64,000 bases of DNA from Armatimonadota bacterium (lineage in GTDB: Bacteria; Sysuimicrobiota; Sysuimicrobiia; Sysuimicrobiales; Kaftiobacteriaceae): positions 62,001-126,000 of the forward strand of contig JAVKHY010000003.1 in the NCBI GenBank assembly GCA_031459765.1, given 5' to 3'. Shown here one piece after another: positions 1-7,763 of this stretch. The first letter of the stretch is position 1. Each line of letters starts with the position of its first letter. A program made the position numbers and the translations under genes. The notes under the pieces are model-generated. The model searched no databases, had not been told where the DNA came from, and was given only the letters and a program-made list of their open reading frames with translations.

Positions 1-1
1 G

Positions 2-973
2 CTGGTGCTGCTGGTGGCGGGCGAGATCACGCCCAAGAGCATCGCCGCCAAGTACGCCGACCGCCTGGCCCTGTGGGTCTCCCGCCCGGTCGCCTGGCTC
101 ACCGTCATCCTGGGGCCGGTGATCCGGGTCCTCTCCCTGCTCAGCAACCTCCTGATGCGCCCGCTGGGCGGACGGGTGGATCTGGACTCCCCGCTGGTCA
201 CCGAAGAGGAGATCCGTCTGCTGGTCAAAGTCGGGGAGGAGGAGGGGGTGATCCAGGAAGAGGAGCGGGAGATGATCACCTCCATCTTCGAGTTCGGCGA
301 CACCGTGGCGCGGGAGGTGATGGTGCCGCGCATCGACATGGTCTGCGTCGCCGATACGGATACCGTCCTGGACGCCCTGCGGGTGATCCGCGAGACCGCC
401 CACTCGCGGCTTCCCGTGTACCACGGGACGATCGATCAGATCGTGGGCGTCGTCCACGTCAAGGACCTCCTGCCCTACGTGCAGGACGGCCGCGGGCAGA
501 CCCCGGTCAAGGAGGCGTCACGGCCCGCCTACTTCGTCCCGGAGAGCACCCGGCTGGACAACCTCTTCCGGGAGATGCGCCGGCGCAAGGTGCACCTGGC
601 CATCGTCGTGGACGAGTACGGCGGCACGGCCGGGCTGGTCACCATCGAGGACCTGCTGGAGGAGATCGTCGGTCCGATCCTGGACGAGTACGACGTCGAG
701 GAGAAGCTCGTCGAGCCGGTCACCGACGGCGTGGCTCTGGTGGACGGGCGGGTGAGTCTGGAGGAGGTCAACGAGCACCTGAATCTGGACCTGCCGGTCG
801 GCGAGGTGGACACCATCGGCGGGTTTGTCTACTCCCTGCTCGGGCACGTCCCGGCGCAGGGGGAGAGCGTGACCTACGACGGCGTCGAGCTGGTGGTGGA
901 GCGCCTGGAGGGTCACCGTATCGCCCGGGTCCGGGTCATCAGGCGGACGCCGACCGAGCCGCTGCGCTCCTGA
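2..973 (+). CDS. CorC/HlyC-type CBS-domain membrane protein, C-terminal part
   Basis: The reading frame is open from base 2, so the gene begins before the window and only about 323 codons are seen. The first residues contain GEITPK, the conserved end of the DUF21/CNNM membrane domain, followed by a hydrophobic helix (about residues 30-52). Then come the acidic linker with EEGVIQEEER, two CBS domains (about 95-215) and a C-terminal CorC_HlyC domain (about 230-312). Family members sit in the membrane and are linked to Mg2+/Co2+ efflux, with the CBS pair sensing nucleotides or Mg-ATP. The stop codon overlaps the start of the DUF502 gene, so the two are co-transcribed. The substrate is not shown by the sequence. 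Confidence 0.9.
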   Translation: MVLLVAGEITPKSIAAKYADRLALWVSRPVAWLTVILGPVIRVLSLLSNLLMRPLGGRVDLDSPLVTEEEIRLLVKVGEEEGVIQEEEREMITSIFEFGDTVAREVMVPRIDMVCVADTDTVLDALRVIRETAHSRLPVYHGTIDQIVGVVHVKDLLPYVQDGRGQTPVKEASRPAYFVPESTRLDNLFREMRRRKVHLAIVVDEYGGTAGLVTIEDLLEEIVGPILDEYDVEEKLVEPVTDGVALVDGRVSLEEVNEHLNLDLPVGEVDTIGGFVYSLLGHVPAQGESVTYDGVELVVERLEGHRIARVRVIRRTPTEPLRS

Positions 974-1605
974 TGCGCGCACGGCTGCAACGGTACTTCA
1001 TCGCCGGCCTGATCGTCTTTCTTCCCATCGCCGTCACCTTCAGCATCATCGCCTGGCTCTTCGCCGTGGTGGACGGGTTGCTGGGCCGGCTGCTGCCCCC
1101 GTTGATCGGGCACCAGATTCCGGGCCTGGGCCTGGTGACGTCGATCGTCGTCATCTTCGTCATCGGCGCCATGGCCACCAACGTCTTCGGTCGGCGGATC
1201 GTGGCCTTTTTCGACCGGCTCATGCTGCGTCTGCCGCTGGCCCGCAGCATCTACTCGGCGACGAAATCCATCAGCGACACCATCTTCCTCCAGCGGCGGG
1301 CCGCCTTCCAGCGCGCGGTCCTGGTGGAGTGGCCGCGTCCGGGAATGTTCACCATCGGGTTCGTCACCGGGGAGATCCGCGGGCTGCCGGGTCCCACGCA
1401 GCGCGGCTTTAACGTCTTTGTGGTCACCACGCCGAATCCGACTACCGGATTCCTGGTGTTCGTGCCGGAGACCGAGGTGACGCCGCTGGAGATGAGCGTG
1501 GAAGACGCCCTCAAGATCGTCATCTCCGGGGGGATCGTCTCGCCGGCCCTGATGCCCCGGATCGGGGGGGCCTCGGGATCCCCGACGGTGCGGGAGGGCG
1601 TCTGA
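973..1605 (+). CDS. DUF502 family membrane protein
   Basis: 210 residues. Two strong hydrophobic segments (about residues 8-30 and 50-70) are followed by the family signature TNVFGRRIV...LPLARSIYSATKSI and a soluble beta-rich C-terminal half. This is the bacterial DUF502 family, whose plant relative is COV1; its molecular function is unknown. ATG at 973 overlaps the preceding stop (TGATG). An in-frame extension upstream was rejected because it would overlap the CorC-type gene. Its own stop overlaps the start of cdd, so it lies in the middle of an operon. Confidence 0.85.
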   Translation: MRARLQRYFIAGLIVFLPIAVTFSIIAWLFAVVDGLLGRLLPPLIGHQIPGLGLVTSIVVIFVIGAMATNVFGRRIVAFFDRLMLRLPLARSIYSATKSISDTIFLQRRAAFQRAVLVEWPRPGMFTIGFVTGEIRGLPGPTQRGFNVFVVTTPNPTTGFLVFVPETEVTPLEMSVEDALKIVISGGIVSPALMPRIGGASGSPTVREGV

Positions 1606-2051
1606 TGCGCGTCCGCAGGCGGCGGCCCCGTCCCGCCCGCCGCCCGCCGTCCCCCCACGATGCCGCCCTGGTCCGGGCGGCGGCCGAGGCGCGCCGACGC
1701 GCCTATGCCCCGTACTCCCGGTTCAGAGTCGGGGCGGCGGTGCGGACCGCCGACGGAGCCGTGTACACCGGCGCAAACATCGAGAACGCTTCCTACCCCC
1801 TTGCCCACTGCGCCGAGCGGGTGGCCATCCACAAGGCCGTCTCCGAAGGGCACCGCCGCATTGACACGGTGGCCGTGGTCGCCGACGGCCCGGAGCCGGC
1901 GATGCCCTGCGGCGCCTGCCGGCAGGTGATGGCCGAGTTCGGCGTGCGCCGGATCGTCGTGGCCACGCCGGCGGGGGTCGTCCGGGTGCGCACCCTCCGC
2001 CGGCTCCTGGCCGAACCCTTTCTCCCGGAGCGGCTGCTGGGGAAGCGCTGA
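1605..2051 (+). CDS. cdd: cytidine deaminase
   Basis: 148 residues. It deaminates cytidine and deoxycytidine to uridine forms in pyrimidine salvage. The zinc site is complete: HCAERVAI supplies Cys69 and the catalytic Glu71, and PCGACRQ supplies Cys102 and Cys105. The substrate-binding N-terminal segment YSRFRVGAAV is also present. The first ~17 residues are an Arg/Pro-rich extension not typical of the family, so translation could start later, but ATG 1605 overlaps the previous stop and fits operon coupling. The pairing with era downstream is common in Gram-positive lineages. Confidence 0.93.
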   Translation: MRVRRRRPRPARRPPSPHDAALVRAAAEARRRAYAPYSRFRVGAAVRTADGAVYTGANIENASYPLAHCAERVAIHKAVSEGHRRIDTVAVVADGPEPAMPCGACRQVMAEFGVRRIVVATPAGVVRVRTLRRLLAEPFLPERLLGKR

Positions 2052-2069
2052 CCCCGGGACGGCCGTCCG

Positions 2070-2954
2070 ATGCGCAGCGGGTTTGTCGCCTTGATCGGCC
2101 GGCCCGGCGCGGGGAAATCCTCCCTGCTCAACCGCCTGGTCGGCCACCGGGTGGCCATCACCTCCGCCACCCCCCCGACCACCCGGTCCCGCCAGCAGGG
2201 GATCCTCACCCTGGAGGGGGCCCAGATCGTCTTCGTAGACACACCTGCCGTGCACGTGCCGCGCCACCGGCTGGGCCAGCGGATGATGGCCGAGACACGA
2301 CGGGCCGTGGCGGAGTCGGATGTTCTCGTCGCCGTGTTCGACGCCTCGGCGCCGCTGTCCGCCGAGGACAGGCTGACGGCGGCGCTGGTGAGGGAGGCCG
2401 GGAAGCCCGCCGTCGCCGTCCTAAACAAGGTGGACCGCCCGCCGGCCGCCGACCTTTCCCTGCTGGGTGATCACATCCGGGCCCTCGCCCCTTTTGCCGC
2501 GGTCGTCTCCGCCTCGGCCGTGCGGGGCGAGGCGGCCGCCGCCCTCGTGGCGGCGGTCCTCCCGCTGCTGCCGGAAGGACCCCAGTTCTTCCCTCCGCAG
2601 ATGATCACCGACCGGAGCGAGCCGCTCCGGGTGCGCGAGCTGATCCAGGAGCAGGTCATGGCGCTGACGCGCGAGGAACTGCCCCACGGCGTGGCCGTGG
2701 AGATCGAAGAGTTCGCGCCGCGCCCGGAGGGGCCGACCTACATCCGGGCCATCCTGCACGTGGAACGCGACGCCCACAGAAAGATGCTCATCGGCCGAGG
2801 CGGCCGCATGCTCAAGGCGATCGGGACCCGGGCCCGGGCGGAGGTGGAACGGCTGCTGGGCCGCCGGGTCTACCTCGACCTGTGGGTGAAGACCTCCCGG
2901 GACTGGCGCCGGCGCGACGCGCTCCTCCGCCGGTTCTACCCCGAACAGCAGTAG
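2070..2954 (+). CDS. era: GTPase Era
   Basis: 294 residues, normal for Era. It is a ribosome-assembly GTPase that binds the 3' end of 16S rRNA through its KH domain. The G1 loop GRPGAGKS is at residues 10-17, the T-rich switch I follows, G4 is NKVDRP, and the C-terminal KH domain has the GRGG loop. Odd: the G3 motif reads DTPA (residues 57-60, Ala codon at 2247) where Era proteins have DTPG. That glycine normally contacts the gamma phosphate, so hydrolysis or switching may be altered. Follows cdd by 18 bases. Confidence 0.93.
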   Translation: MRSGFVALIGRPGAGKSSLLNRLVGHRVAITSATPPTTRSRQQGILTLEGAQIVFVDTPAVHVPRHRLGQRMMAETRRAVAESDVLVAVFDASAPLSAEDRLTAALVREAGKPAVAVLNKVDRPPAADLSLLGDHIRALAPFAAVVSASAVRGEAAAALVAAVLPLLPEGPQFFPPQMITDRSEPLRVRELIQEQVMALTREELPHGVAVEIEEFAPRPEGPTYIRAILHVERDAHRKMLIGRGGRMLKAIGTRARAEVERLLGRRVYLDLWVKTSRDWRRRDALLRRFYPEQQ

Positions 2955-2992
2955 ACAAGGGAAAATTCTCCCGGGCGTGAAAAGCCCTTCGG

Positions 2993-4279
2993 ATGATCTC
3001 CCTCAGCCGTCTGATCAATGCCCCGGTCGTCGATGCCGACGGCCTGCGCCTGGGCGTCCTGGGCGACATCGCGGTGGACATGCGCGAGGCGCTGCCGCGG
3101 GTGACGGGCCTGTGGCTGCGCGGGGACCGCAGCAAGCTGGCGCTGATCCCCTGGGAGTCGGTGGGCGCCCTGGCCCCGGGGGAGATCCGGCTGCGCGTCG
3201 CCCGACGCTTTCTCCAGCCCCGCCCCCTCCAGCCGGAGGAGCTGCTGCTGGCCGGCATCCTGGACAGCCAGGTCGTGGACACCGACGGGTTGAAGGTCGT
3301 GCGCGTCAACGACCTGCACCTGCAGCCGTCCAACGGCGAGGTGCGTCTCGTCGCCGCCGATGTGGGCACCCTGGGGCTGCTCCGGCGGTTGAACCTGGAT
3401 CGTCCGGCGATGCGTCTGGCGCGGGCGCTGGGGCGGCCGCTGCCTGAGCGCATCATTCCCTGGCGGATGGTCGCCGCCTTCGGCGGCCCCCTCACGCCGG
3501 TCAAACTGAGCGTCTCCCGGGAACGTCTGCGCGAAATCCATCCCGCCGACCTGGCGCAGCTGATGGCGGACCTGGACCGCGACGAGCGGGTGGAGGTGAT
3601 GACCGCCCTCGAGCACGAGACGGCGGCCGAGGCGCTGGCCGAGGCCGAGCCCGAGGTCCGGACCGATGTGATGAAGAGCCTGCCCAGCGAACTGGCGGCC
3701 GACATCCTGGAGGAGATGCCTCCCGAAGCCGCCACCGACGTGCTGGAAGAGCTGCCGCCGGCCCGGGCGGAGGAACTCATCGGCCTGATGGAGGCGGAAG
3801 AGGCGGCCGACGTCAAGGCGCTGCTCCAGTACCCCGAGGGCACGGCCGGCAGCGTGATGACCCCTGAGGTCATCGCGCTGCCGGAAGGGCTCACCGCGGA
3901 GCAGACCTTGCTGCGCCTGAGGGAACTCGCCCCGAAGGCGGAGCACATCCACTACTTCTACGTCGTCGACCCGCAGCGCCGTCTGGTCGGGGTGCTGCCC
4001 CTGCGGGCGCTCATCGTCGCCAGGCCGGACCAGCCGATTGCGGAGATCATGATCCGCGACGTGATCTCCGTCGGGGCCCACGATGAGGTGGAGACCGTCG
4101 CCGCCGCCCTCATCAAGTACGATCTCCTGGCGCTGCCGGTGGTCGACGATGCCGGCCGTCTGATCGGCGCCGTCACCGTGGATGCCATCATCGACGTCGT
4201 TCTGCGCAAGGGCCGACGCCGCATCCCCCTGCGCTTCCGGCGCCGCCGGCCGCGTCGCCAGGAGGTCGGGGCGCGCTGA
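2993..4279 (+). CDS. PRC-barrel / MgtE N-domain / CBS protein without channel domain
   Basis: 428 residues, no membrane segments. The N-terminal ~165 residues look like PRC-barrel repeats (SRLINAPVVDADGLRLG; later DSQVVDTDGLKVV). About 175-275 is the acidic MgtE N-domain (HPADLAQLMADLDRDER, then repeated LPSELAADILEEMPPE-type helices). About 285-400 is a CBS pair beginning GTAGSVMTPEV. In MgtE channels the N and CBS domains bind Mg2+ and close the pore; here the pore is missing. ATG 4279 of the Nramp-like transporter overlaps this stop, so this is probably the Mg2+-sensing regulatory partner of that transporter. The start at 2993 has only a weak ribosome-binding site. Confidence 0.85.
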   Translation: MISLSRLINAPVVDADGLRLGVLGDIAVDMREALPRVTGLWLRGDRSKLALIPWESVGALAPGEIRLRVARRFLQPRPLQPEELLLAGILDSQVVDTDGLKVVRVNDLHLQPSNGEVRLVAADVGTLGLLRRLNLDRPAMRLARALGRPLPERIIPWRMVAAFGGPLTPVKLSVSRERLREIHPADLAQLMADLDRDERVEVMTALEHETAAEALAEAEPEVRTDVMKSLPSELAADILEEMPPEAATDVLEELPPARAEELIGLMEAEEAADVKALLQYPEGTAGSVMTPEVIALPEGLTAEQTLLRLRELAPKAEHIHYFYVVDPQRRLVGVLPLRALIVARPDQPIAEIMIRDVISVGAHDEVETVAAALIKYDLLALPVVDDAGRLIGAVTVDAIIDVVLRKGRRRIPLRFRRRRPRRQEVGAR

Positions 4280-5520
4280 TGCGCCGCTGGCTGCGAGGGC
4301 GCGCCACGCGCCTGCTGGCCTTCCTGGCCGTCATGGGTCCCGGGGTGATCACCGGGAACGTCGACAACGACGCCAACGGCATCGCCACCTACTCCATCGC
4401 CGGCGCCCACTTCGGGTACGCGCTTCTGTGGACCCTCCTCGTCTCCACGGCGGCCCTGGCCCTGGTCCAGGAGATGGTGGCCCGGATGGGCGCGGTGACC
4501 GGTAAGGGGCTGGCCGATTTGATCCGCGAGCGGTTCCGCGTCCGGGCCACCGTCTTCGTCATGGCCGTCCTGGTGCTCGCCAACTGGGCGAACACCGTCG
4601 GCGACTTTGCCGGCATCGCCGGCGCGGCCGAGATCTTCGGCGTCAGCCGCTACGTCGCCGTCCCCGCCTCGGCGGTGCTGGTCTGGCAGCTGCTGGTGCG
4701 GGGGACCTATCGGGTGGTGGAACGGGTCTTCCTGGCGGCGTCTCTCGTCTTCGTGACCTACGTCATCTCCGCGCTGCTGGCCCGACCCCCCTGGCCGGAG
4801 GTCCTCCGCGCCGTGGTCACGCCCCACTGGCAGTGGGACCGCTCCTATGTGGCCCTGGTGATCGGCCTAATCGGCACCACCATCGCGCCCTGGATGCAGT
4901 TCTACCAGCAGGCCGCGGTCGTGGACAAGGGCATCGGCGCGCAGGACTACCGCTACGCGCGGCTGGACACGTTCCTGGGCGTGATCTCGCTCAACATCGT
5001 GGCCTTTTTCATCGTAGTCGCCTGCGGGGCGACCCTGTTCATCCAGGGAGTCGCCATCCGGGACGCGGTGGACGCGGCCAGGGCGCTGGCCCCGCTGGCC
5101 GGCCGGTATGCCTCGGCGCTGTTCGCCATCGGCCTCCTCAATGCGGGGTTGTTCTCCGTGGCCATCATCCCCCTGTCCACGGCCTACGCGGTCTGCGAGG
5201 CCTTCGGATGGGAGGCGGGGTTGGACCGCAGCCCGCGGGAGGCGCCGGTGTTCGTGGGGTTGTTCACGGGCCTGATCGCGGCTTCCGCGCTGGTCATCCT
5301 CATTCCGGGTGTGCCCCTGATCTCCGTGATGCTGGTCTCGCAGGTGCTCAACGGGATGCTGCTCCCCGTCGTGCTCGTCTTCCTGATCCTGCTGGCCGCC
5401 GACGGCGAGGTGATGGGTCGCTACCGGAACTCCCGGCTCCTGTCCGTCCTCTCCTGGACCCTGGTCGTGGTGCTCGGAGTGCTCAGCTTCCTGCTGGTCT
5501 TCACCGCGTTTCTGCGCTGA
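4279..5520 (+). CDS. Nramp-related divalent metal (probably Mg2+) transporter
   Basis: 413 residues with about 11 membrane helices. It aligns with the Nramp/SLC11 fold but both metal-site motifs differ. In helix 1 the canonical DPGN is DNDA (residues 29-32). In helix 6 the canonical MPH is APW (Ala203-Pro-Trp205), so the methionine that selects Mn2+/Fe2+ over alkaline-earth ions is gone. Loss of this methionine is a mark of the NRMT clade of Nramp-related Mg2+ transporters. Together with the MgtE-like sensor encoded just upstream, Mg2+ uptake is the best inference. ATG overlaps the upstream stop, and its own stop overlaps recO. Confidence 0.85.
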   Translation: MRRWLRGRATRLLAFLAVMGPGVITGNVDNDANGIATYSIAGAHFGYALLWTLLVSTAALALVQEMVARMGAVTGKGLADLIRERFRVRATVFVMAVLVLANWANTVGDFAGIAGAAEIFGVSRYVAVPASAVLVWQLLVRGTYRVVERVFLAASLVFVTYVISALLARPPWPEVLRAVVTPHWQWDRSYVALVIGLIGTTIAPWMQFYQQAAVVDKGIGAQDYRYARLDTFLGVISLNIVAFFIVVACGATLFIQGVAIRDAVDAARALAPLAGRYASALFAIGLLNAGLFSVAIIPLSTAYAVCEAFGWEAGLDRSPREAPVFVGLFTGLIAASALVILIPGVPLISVMLVSQVLNGMLLPVVLVFLILLAADGEVMGRYRNSRLLSVLSWTLVVVLGVLSFLLVFTAFLR

Positions 5521-6266
5521 TGCCGGTCTACCGGGTCGAGGCCATCGTCCTCCGCCGCGCCAACCTCGGCGAAGCCGACCGGATCGTCACCCTGTATACC
5601 CGGGAGCACGGCAAGGTGGCGGCGGTGGCGAAGGGCGCCCGCAAGCCGGGAAGCCGGTTCGTCGGCCGTCTGGAACTGTTCACCCACCTCCGGGCGCTGC
5701 TGGCCAGAGGCCGTACCCTGGATGTGGTCTCCCAGGTGGAGGTCGTCGAACCCTTTGCCGCGATTCGGGGCGATCTCGGCCGGATGGGCGCGGCGTCCTT
5801 CATCGTCGAGGTCGCCGACCGGGCCACGCCGGAGCGGGAGCCCTTCCCGGTCCTCTACCGGGCGCTGCGGGACGCCCTGCTGGCGGCGGCCGAAGGTGAC
5901 GCGGGGCTCGCCGCGGCCTGGTTCGCCGCCCAGGTCCTGGCGCTGTCGGGCTACGGTCCGGTCACCGACCGGTGCGTGGTCTGCCAGCGGCCGATCACCG
6001 GGGGAGCGGCGTTCAGCGCCGCTCTCGGAGGCGCGCTGTGCGGCCCGCACCGCGAGCGGGACCGGGGTGCCGTACCGGCGTCGGCCGTGGCCCTGGCGAC
6101 CATCGGGTTCCTCCGTGAGACCGGGGCGAAGGCGTTGGGGCGGGTGGTCCTGGACCGGGCCCAGCGCACCGAGGTCGAAGCCCTGCTGCGCCGCTCTGTC
6201 GAGGAGCGGTTCGAGATCAGGTTACGCAGCCCGCCCGTGATCGAACGGATCACCCGCCTCCGGTAA
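5520..6266 (+). CDS. recO: DNA repair protein RecO
   Basis: 248 residues, normal length. RecO mediates loading of RecA on SSB-coated DNA with RecR in RecF-pathway repair. The N-terminal OB fold begins MPVYRVEAIVLRRANLGE and contains the family signature ARKPGSR. A zinc-finger-like CVVC with a later LCGPH lies around residues 150-180. ATG 5520 overlaps the stop of the transporter gene; a far longer in-frame reading upstream lies inside that gene and is spurious. Confidence 0.92.
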   Translation: MPVYRVEAIVLRRANLGEADRIVTLYTREHGKVAAVAKGARKPGSRFVGRLELFTHLRALLARGRTLDVVSQVEVVEPFAAIRGDLGRMGAASFIVEVADRATPEREPFPVLYRALRDALLAAAEGDAGLAAAWFAAQVLALSGYGPVTDRCVVCQRPITGGAAFSAALGGALCGPHRERDRGAVPASAVALATIGFLRETGAKALGRVVLDRAQRTEVEALLRRSVEERFEIRLRSPPVIERITRLR

Positions 6267-6317
6267 GGCGGCAGCAACACGGCGCGTGGTATAGTGGGTG
6301 GTGCGGAGGTGAGCGCA

Positions 6318-6578
6318 GTGGAGATCGATCTGGAGCGGGCGCGCCGGGCGCTGGCGCAGCTGGGTACTGCCCTGGACGAGGTGCGCGGCGTGGTTCGCTT
6401 CGACGCCACGGGGACGGTGCGCGTGAAGACGGACGACAAACTGATCGACCTGCCCGTCTCCTGGGCCGTGGCCGGGGCCGTGGCCTTTCTGGTCGCGGCG
6501 GTGCTGTCCACTGTGCCGGCGCCGGCCATCCGTCGGCGGCGGGAGCGTGAGGAGGAGCCGCTGGGCATCGGCTCGTAG
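6318..6578 (+). CDS. small single-pass membrane protein, unknown
   Basis: 86 residues from GTG 6318, chosen over GTG 6294 because GGAGGTGAG lies 8 bases upstream of 6318. The N-terminal half is charged (MEIDLERARRALAQLG), followed by a short beta segment (TVRVKTDDKLIDLPV) and one membrane helix (about residues 50-68), ending in a basic tail RRRREREEE. The shape recalls DUF4342-type proteins but I cannot confirm that. A TATAGT -10 box at 6289-6294 would give a leader of about 17 bases. It sits between recO and the glyQS riboswitch. Confidence 0.6.
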   Translation: MEIDLERARRALAQLGTALDEVRGVVRFDATGTVRVKTDDKLIDLPVSWAVAGAVAFLVAAVLSTVPAPAIRRRREREEEPLGIGS

Positions 6579-6589
6579 AGAGATCTCGC

Positions 6590-6814
6590 AGTGCCCGCGC
6601 GACGAGGGAGAGGAGTCACCGCGCAGGGACCGACCCAGAGAGCCCGCGGACGGTGGAAGCGGGCGGTGCCGGCGGTGAAGGGGACTCCTGAGCGCAACTC
6701 GGTTCGTCCCCGATAGCGGACGGTGAGCGCAGTCCCGCGTCGCAGCGCGGGCTGAATCAGGGTGGAACCGCGGAGCCCTCCGTCCCTGGGACGGACGGGC
6801 GTCGTTGTTTTTTC
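6590..6814 (+). ncRNA. T-box riboswitch (tRNA-Gly responsive) upstream of glyQS
   Basis: The T-box core AGGGTGGAACCGCGG lies at 6759-6773. Stem I can be closed by GGAGTC (6612-6617) with GACTCC (6683-6688). An intrinsic terminator follows: GCCC-TCCGTCC (from 6775) pairs with GGACGGA-CGGGC (to 6800), then a T-rich run to 6814. Uncharged tRNA-Gly is expected to pair with the T-box sequence and favour the antiterminator, switching on glyQ/glyS. The glycine specificity is inferred from the downstream genes; I did not place the specifier codon. The 5' boundary is approximate. Confidence 0.92.
6775..6814 (+). terminator. T-box regulated intrinsic terminator
   Basis: An inverted repeat of about 11-12 bp (TCCGTCC with GGACGGA, extended by GCCC/GGGC) is followed by a tract with seven T residues. 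It overlaps the 3' side of the T-box antiterminator, so the two structures are mutually exclusive. Confidence 0.85.
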
Positions 6815-6824
6815 GGGGTGATCC

Positions 6825-7763
6825 GTGTCGAAAGACGGAATCAAGACCTTCCAGGACGTGATCCTCGTCCTGCAGCAGTTCTGGGCCGACCGCGGCTGCG
6901 TGCTGGAGCAGCCCTATGACGTGGAGGTTGGGGCGGGGACGATGCACCCGGCCACCTTTCTGCGGGCGCTGGGGCCCGAGCCGTGGCGCGTGGCGTACGT
7001 CCAGCCCTCCCGCCGTCCGTCGGACGGCCGGTACGGAGAGAATCCCAATCGGCTGTTCAAGCACTATCAGTTCCAGGTCATCCTCAAGCCCTCCCCCGAT
7101 GATGTCCAGGAGATCTACCTGGCCAGCCTGCGCCGCCTGGGCATCGACCTGCGGGAGCACGACATCCGGTTCCTCGAGGACGACTGGGAGGCGCCCACGC
7201 TCGGCGCCTCGGGGCTGGGCTGGCAGGTGTTCCTCGACGGCCAGGAGATCACCCAGTTCACGTATTTCCAGCAGATGGGCGGCCTGGAGGTGCGGCCGGT
7301 CTCGGCGGAGATCACCTACGGCGTGGAACGCATCACCATGTTCATTCAGCGCAAGGCCGATGTCTTCGAGATCGTCTGGGCGCCGGGGGTGACCTACGGC
7401 GAGGTGCGCCGGCAGGAGGAGGCGGAGCAGTCCCGCTACGGCTTTGAAGAGGCCGACGTGGCCATGCTCCGCCGCTGGTTCGATGAGGCCGAGGCCGAGG
7501 CCGCCCGCCTGCTGGAGAGGGATCGGGTGCTGCCCGCCTACGACTACGTGTTGAAGTGCTCTCACCTGTTCAACCTGCTTGAAGCGCGCGGGGCCGTCGG
7601 CGTGGCGGAACGGACCACGTTGATGGCCCGCACCCGCGCCCTGGCCCGGTGGTGCGCGGAGCGCTATCTCAGGCGCCGCGAGGAACTGGGGTTCCCCCTC
7701 CTGCGGGCGCCCGAAGCGGCGCGGAGTCGGCATCCGGCCCGCGGGGAGGGCCGCCGTGGCTGA
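6825..7763 (+). CDS. glyQ: glycyl-tRNA synthetase alpha subunit
   Basis: 312 residues. Catalytic subunit of the bacterial (alpha-beta)2 GlyRS. The family signature is clear: [32 protein letters not shown], and [22 protein letters not shown] 6825 follows GGGGTGAT and lies directly after the T-box terminator. The last ~25 residues are an Ala/Arg-rich tail beyond the usual end. It overlaps glyS by 8 bases. Confidence 0.96.
   Translation: MSKDGIKTFQDVILVLQQFWADRGCVLEQPYDVEVGAGTMHPATFLRALGPEPWRVAYVQPSRRPSDGRYGENPNRLFKHYQFQVILKPSPDDVQEIYLASLRRLGIDLREHDIRFLEDDWEAPTLGASGLGWQVFLDGQEITQFTYFQQMGGLEVRPVSAEITYGVERITMFIQRKADVFEIVWAPGVTYGEVRRQEEAEQSRYGFEEADVAMLRRWFDEAEAEAARLLERDRVLPAYDYVLKCSHLFNLLEARGAVGVAERTTLMARTRALARWCAERYLRRREELGFPLLRAPEAARSRHPARGEGRRG

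Noticed and set aside
2955-2992. Mg2+ riboswitch (M-box or ykkC-like) before the MgtE-like gene
   Set aside because: Only 38 bases separate era from the start, too short for either element.
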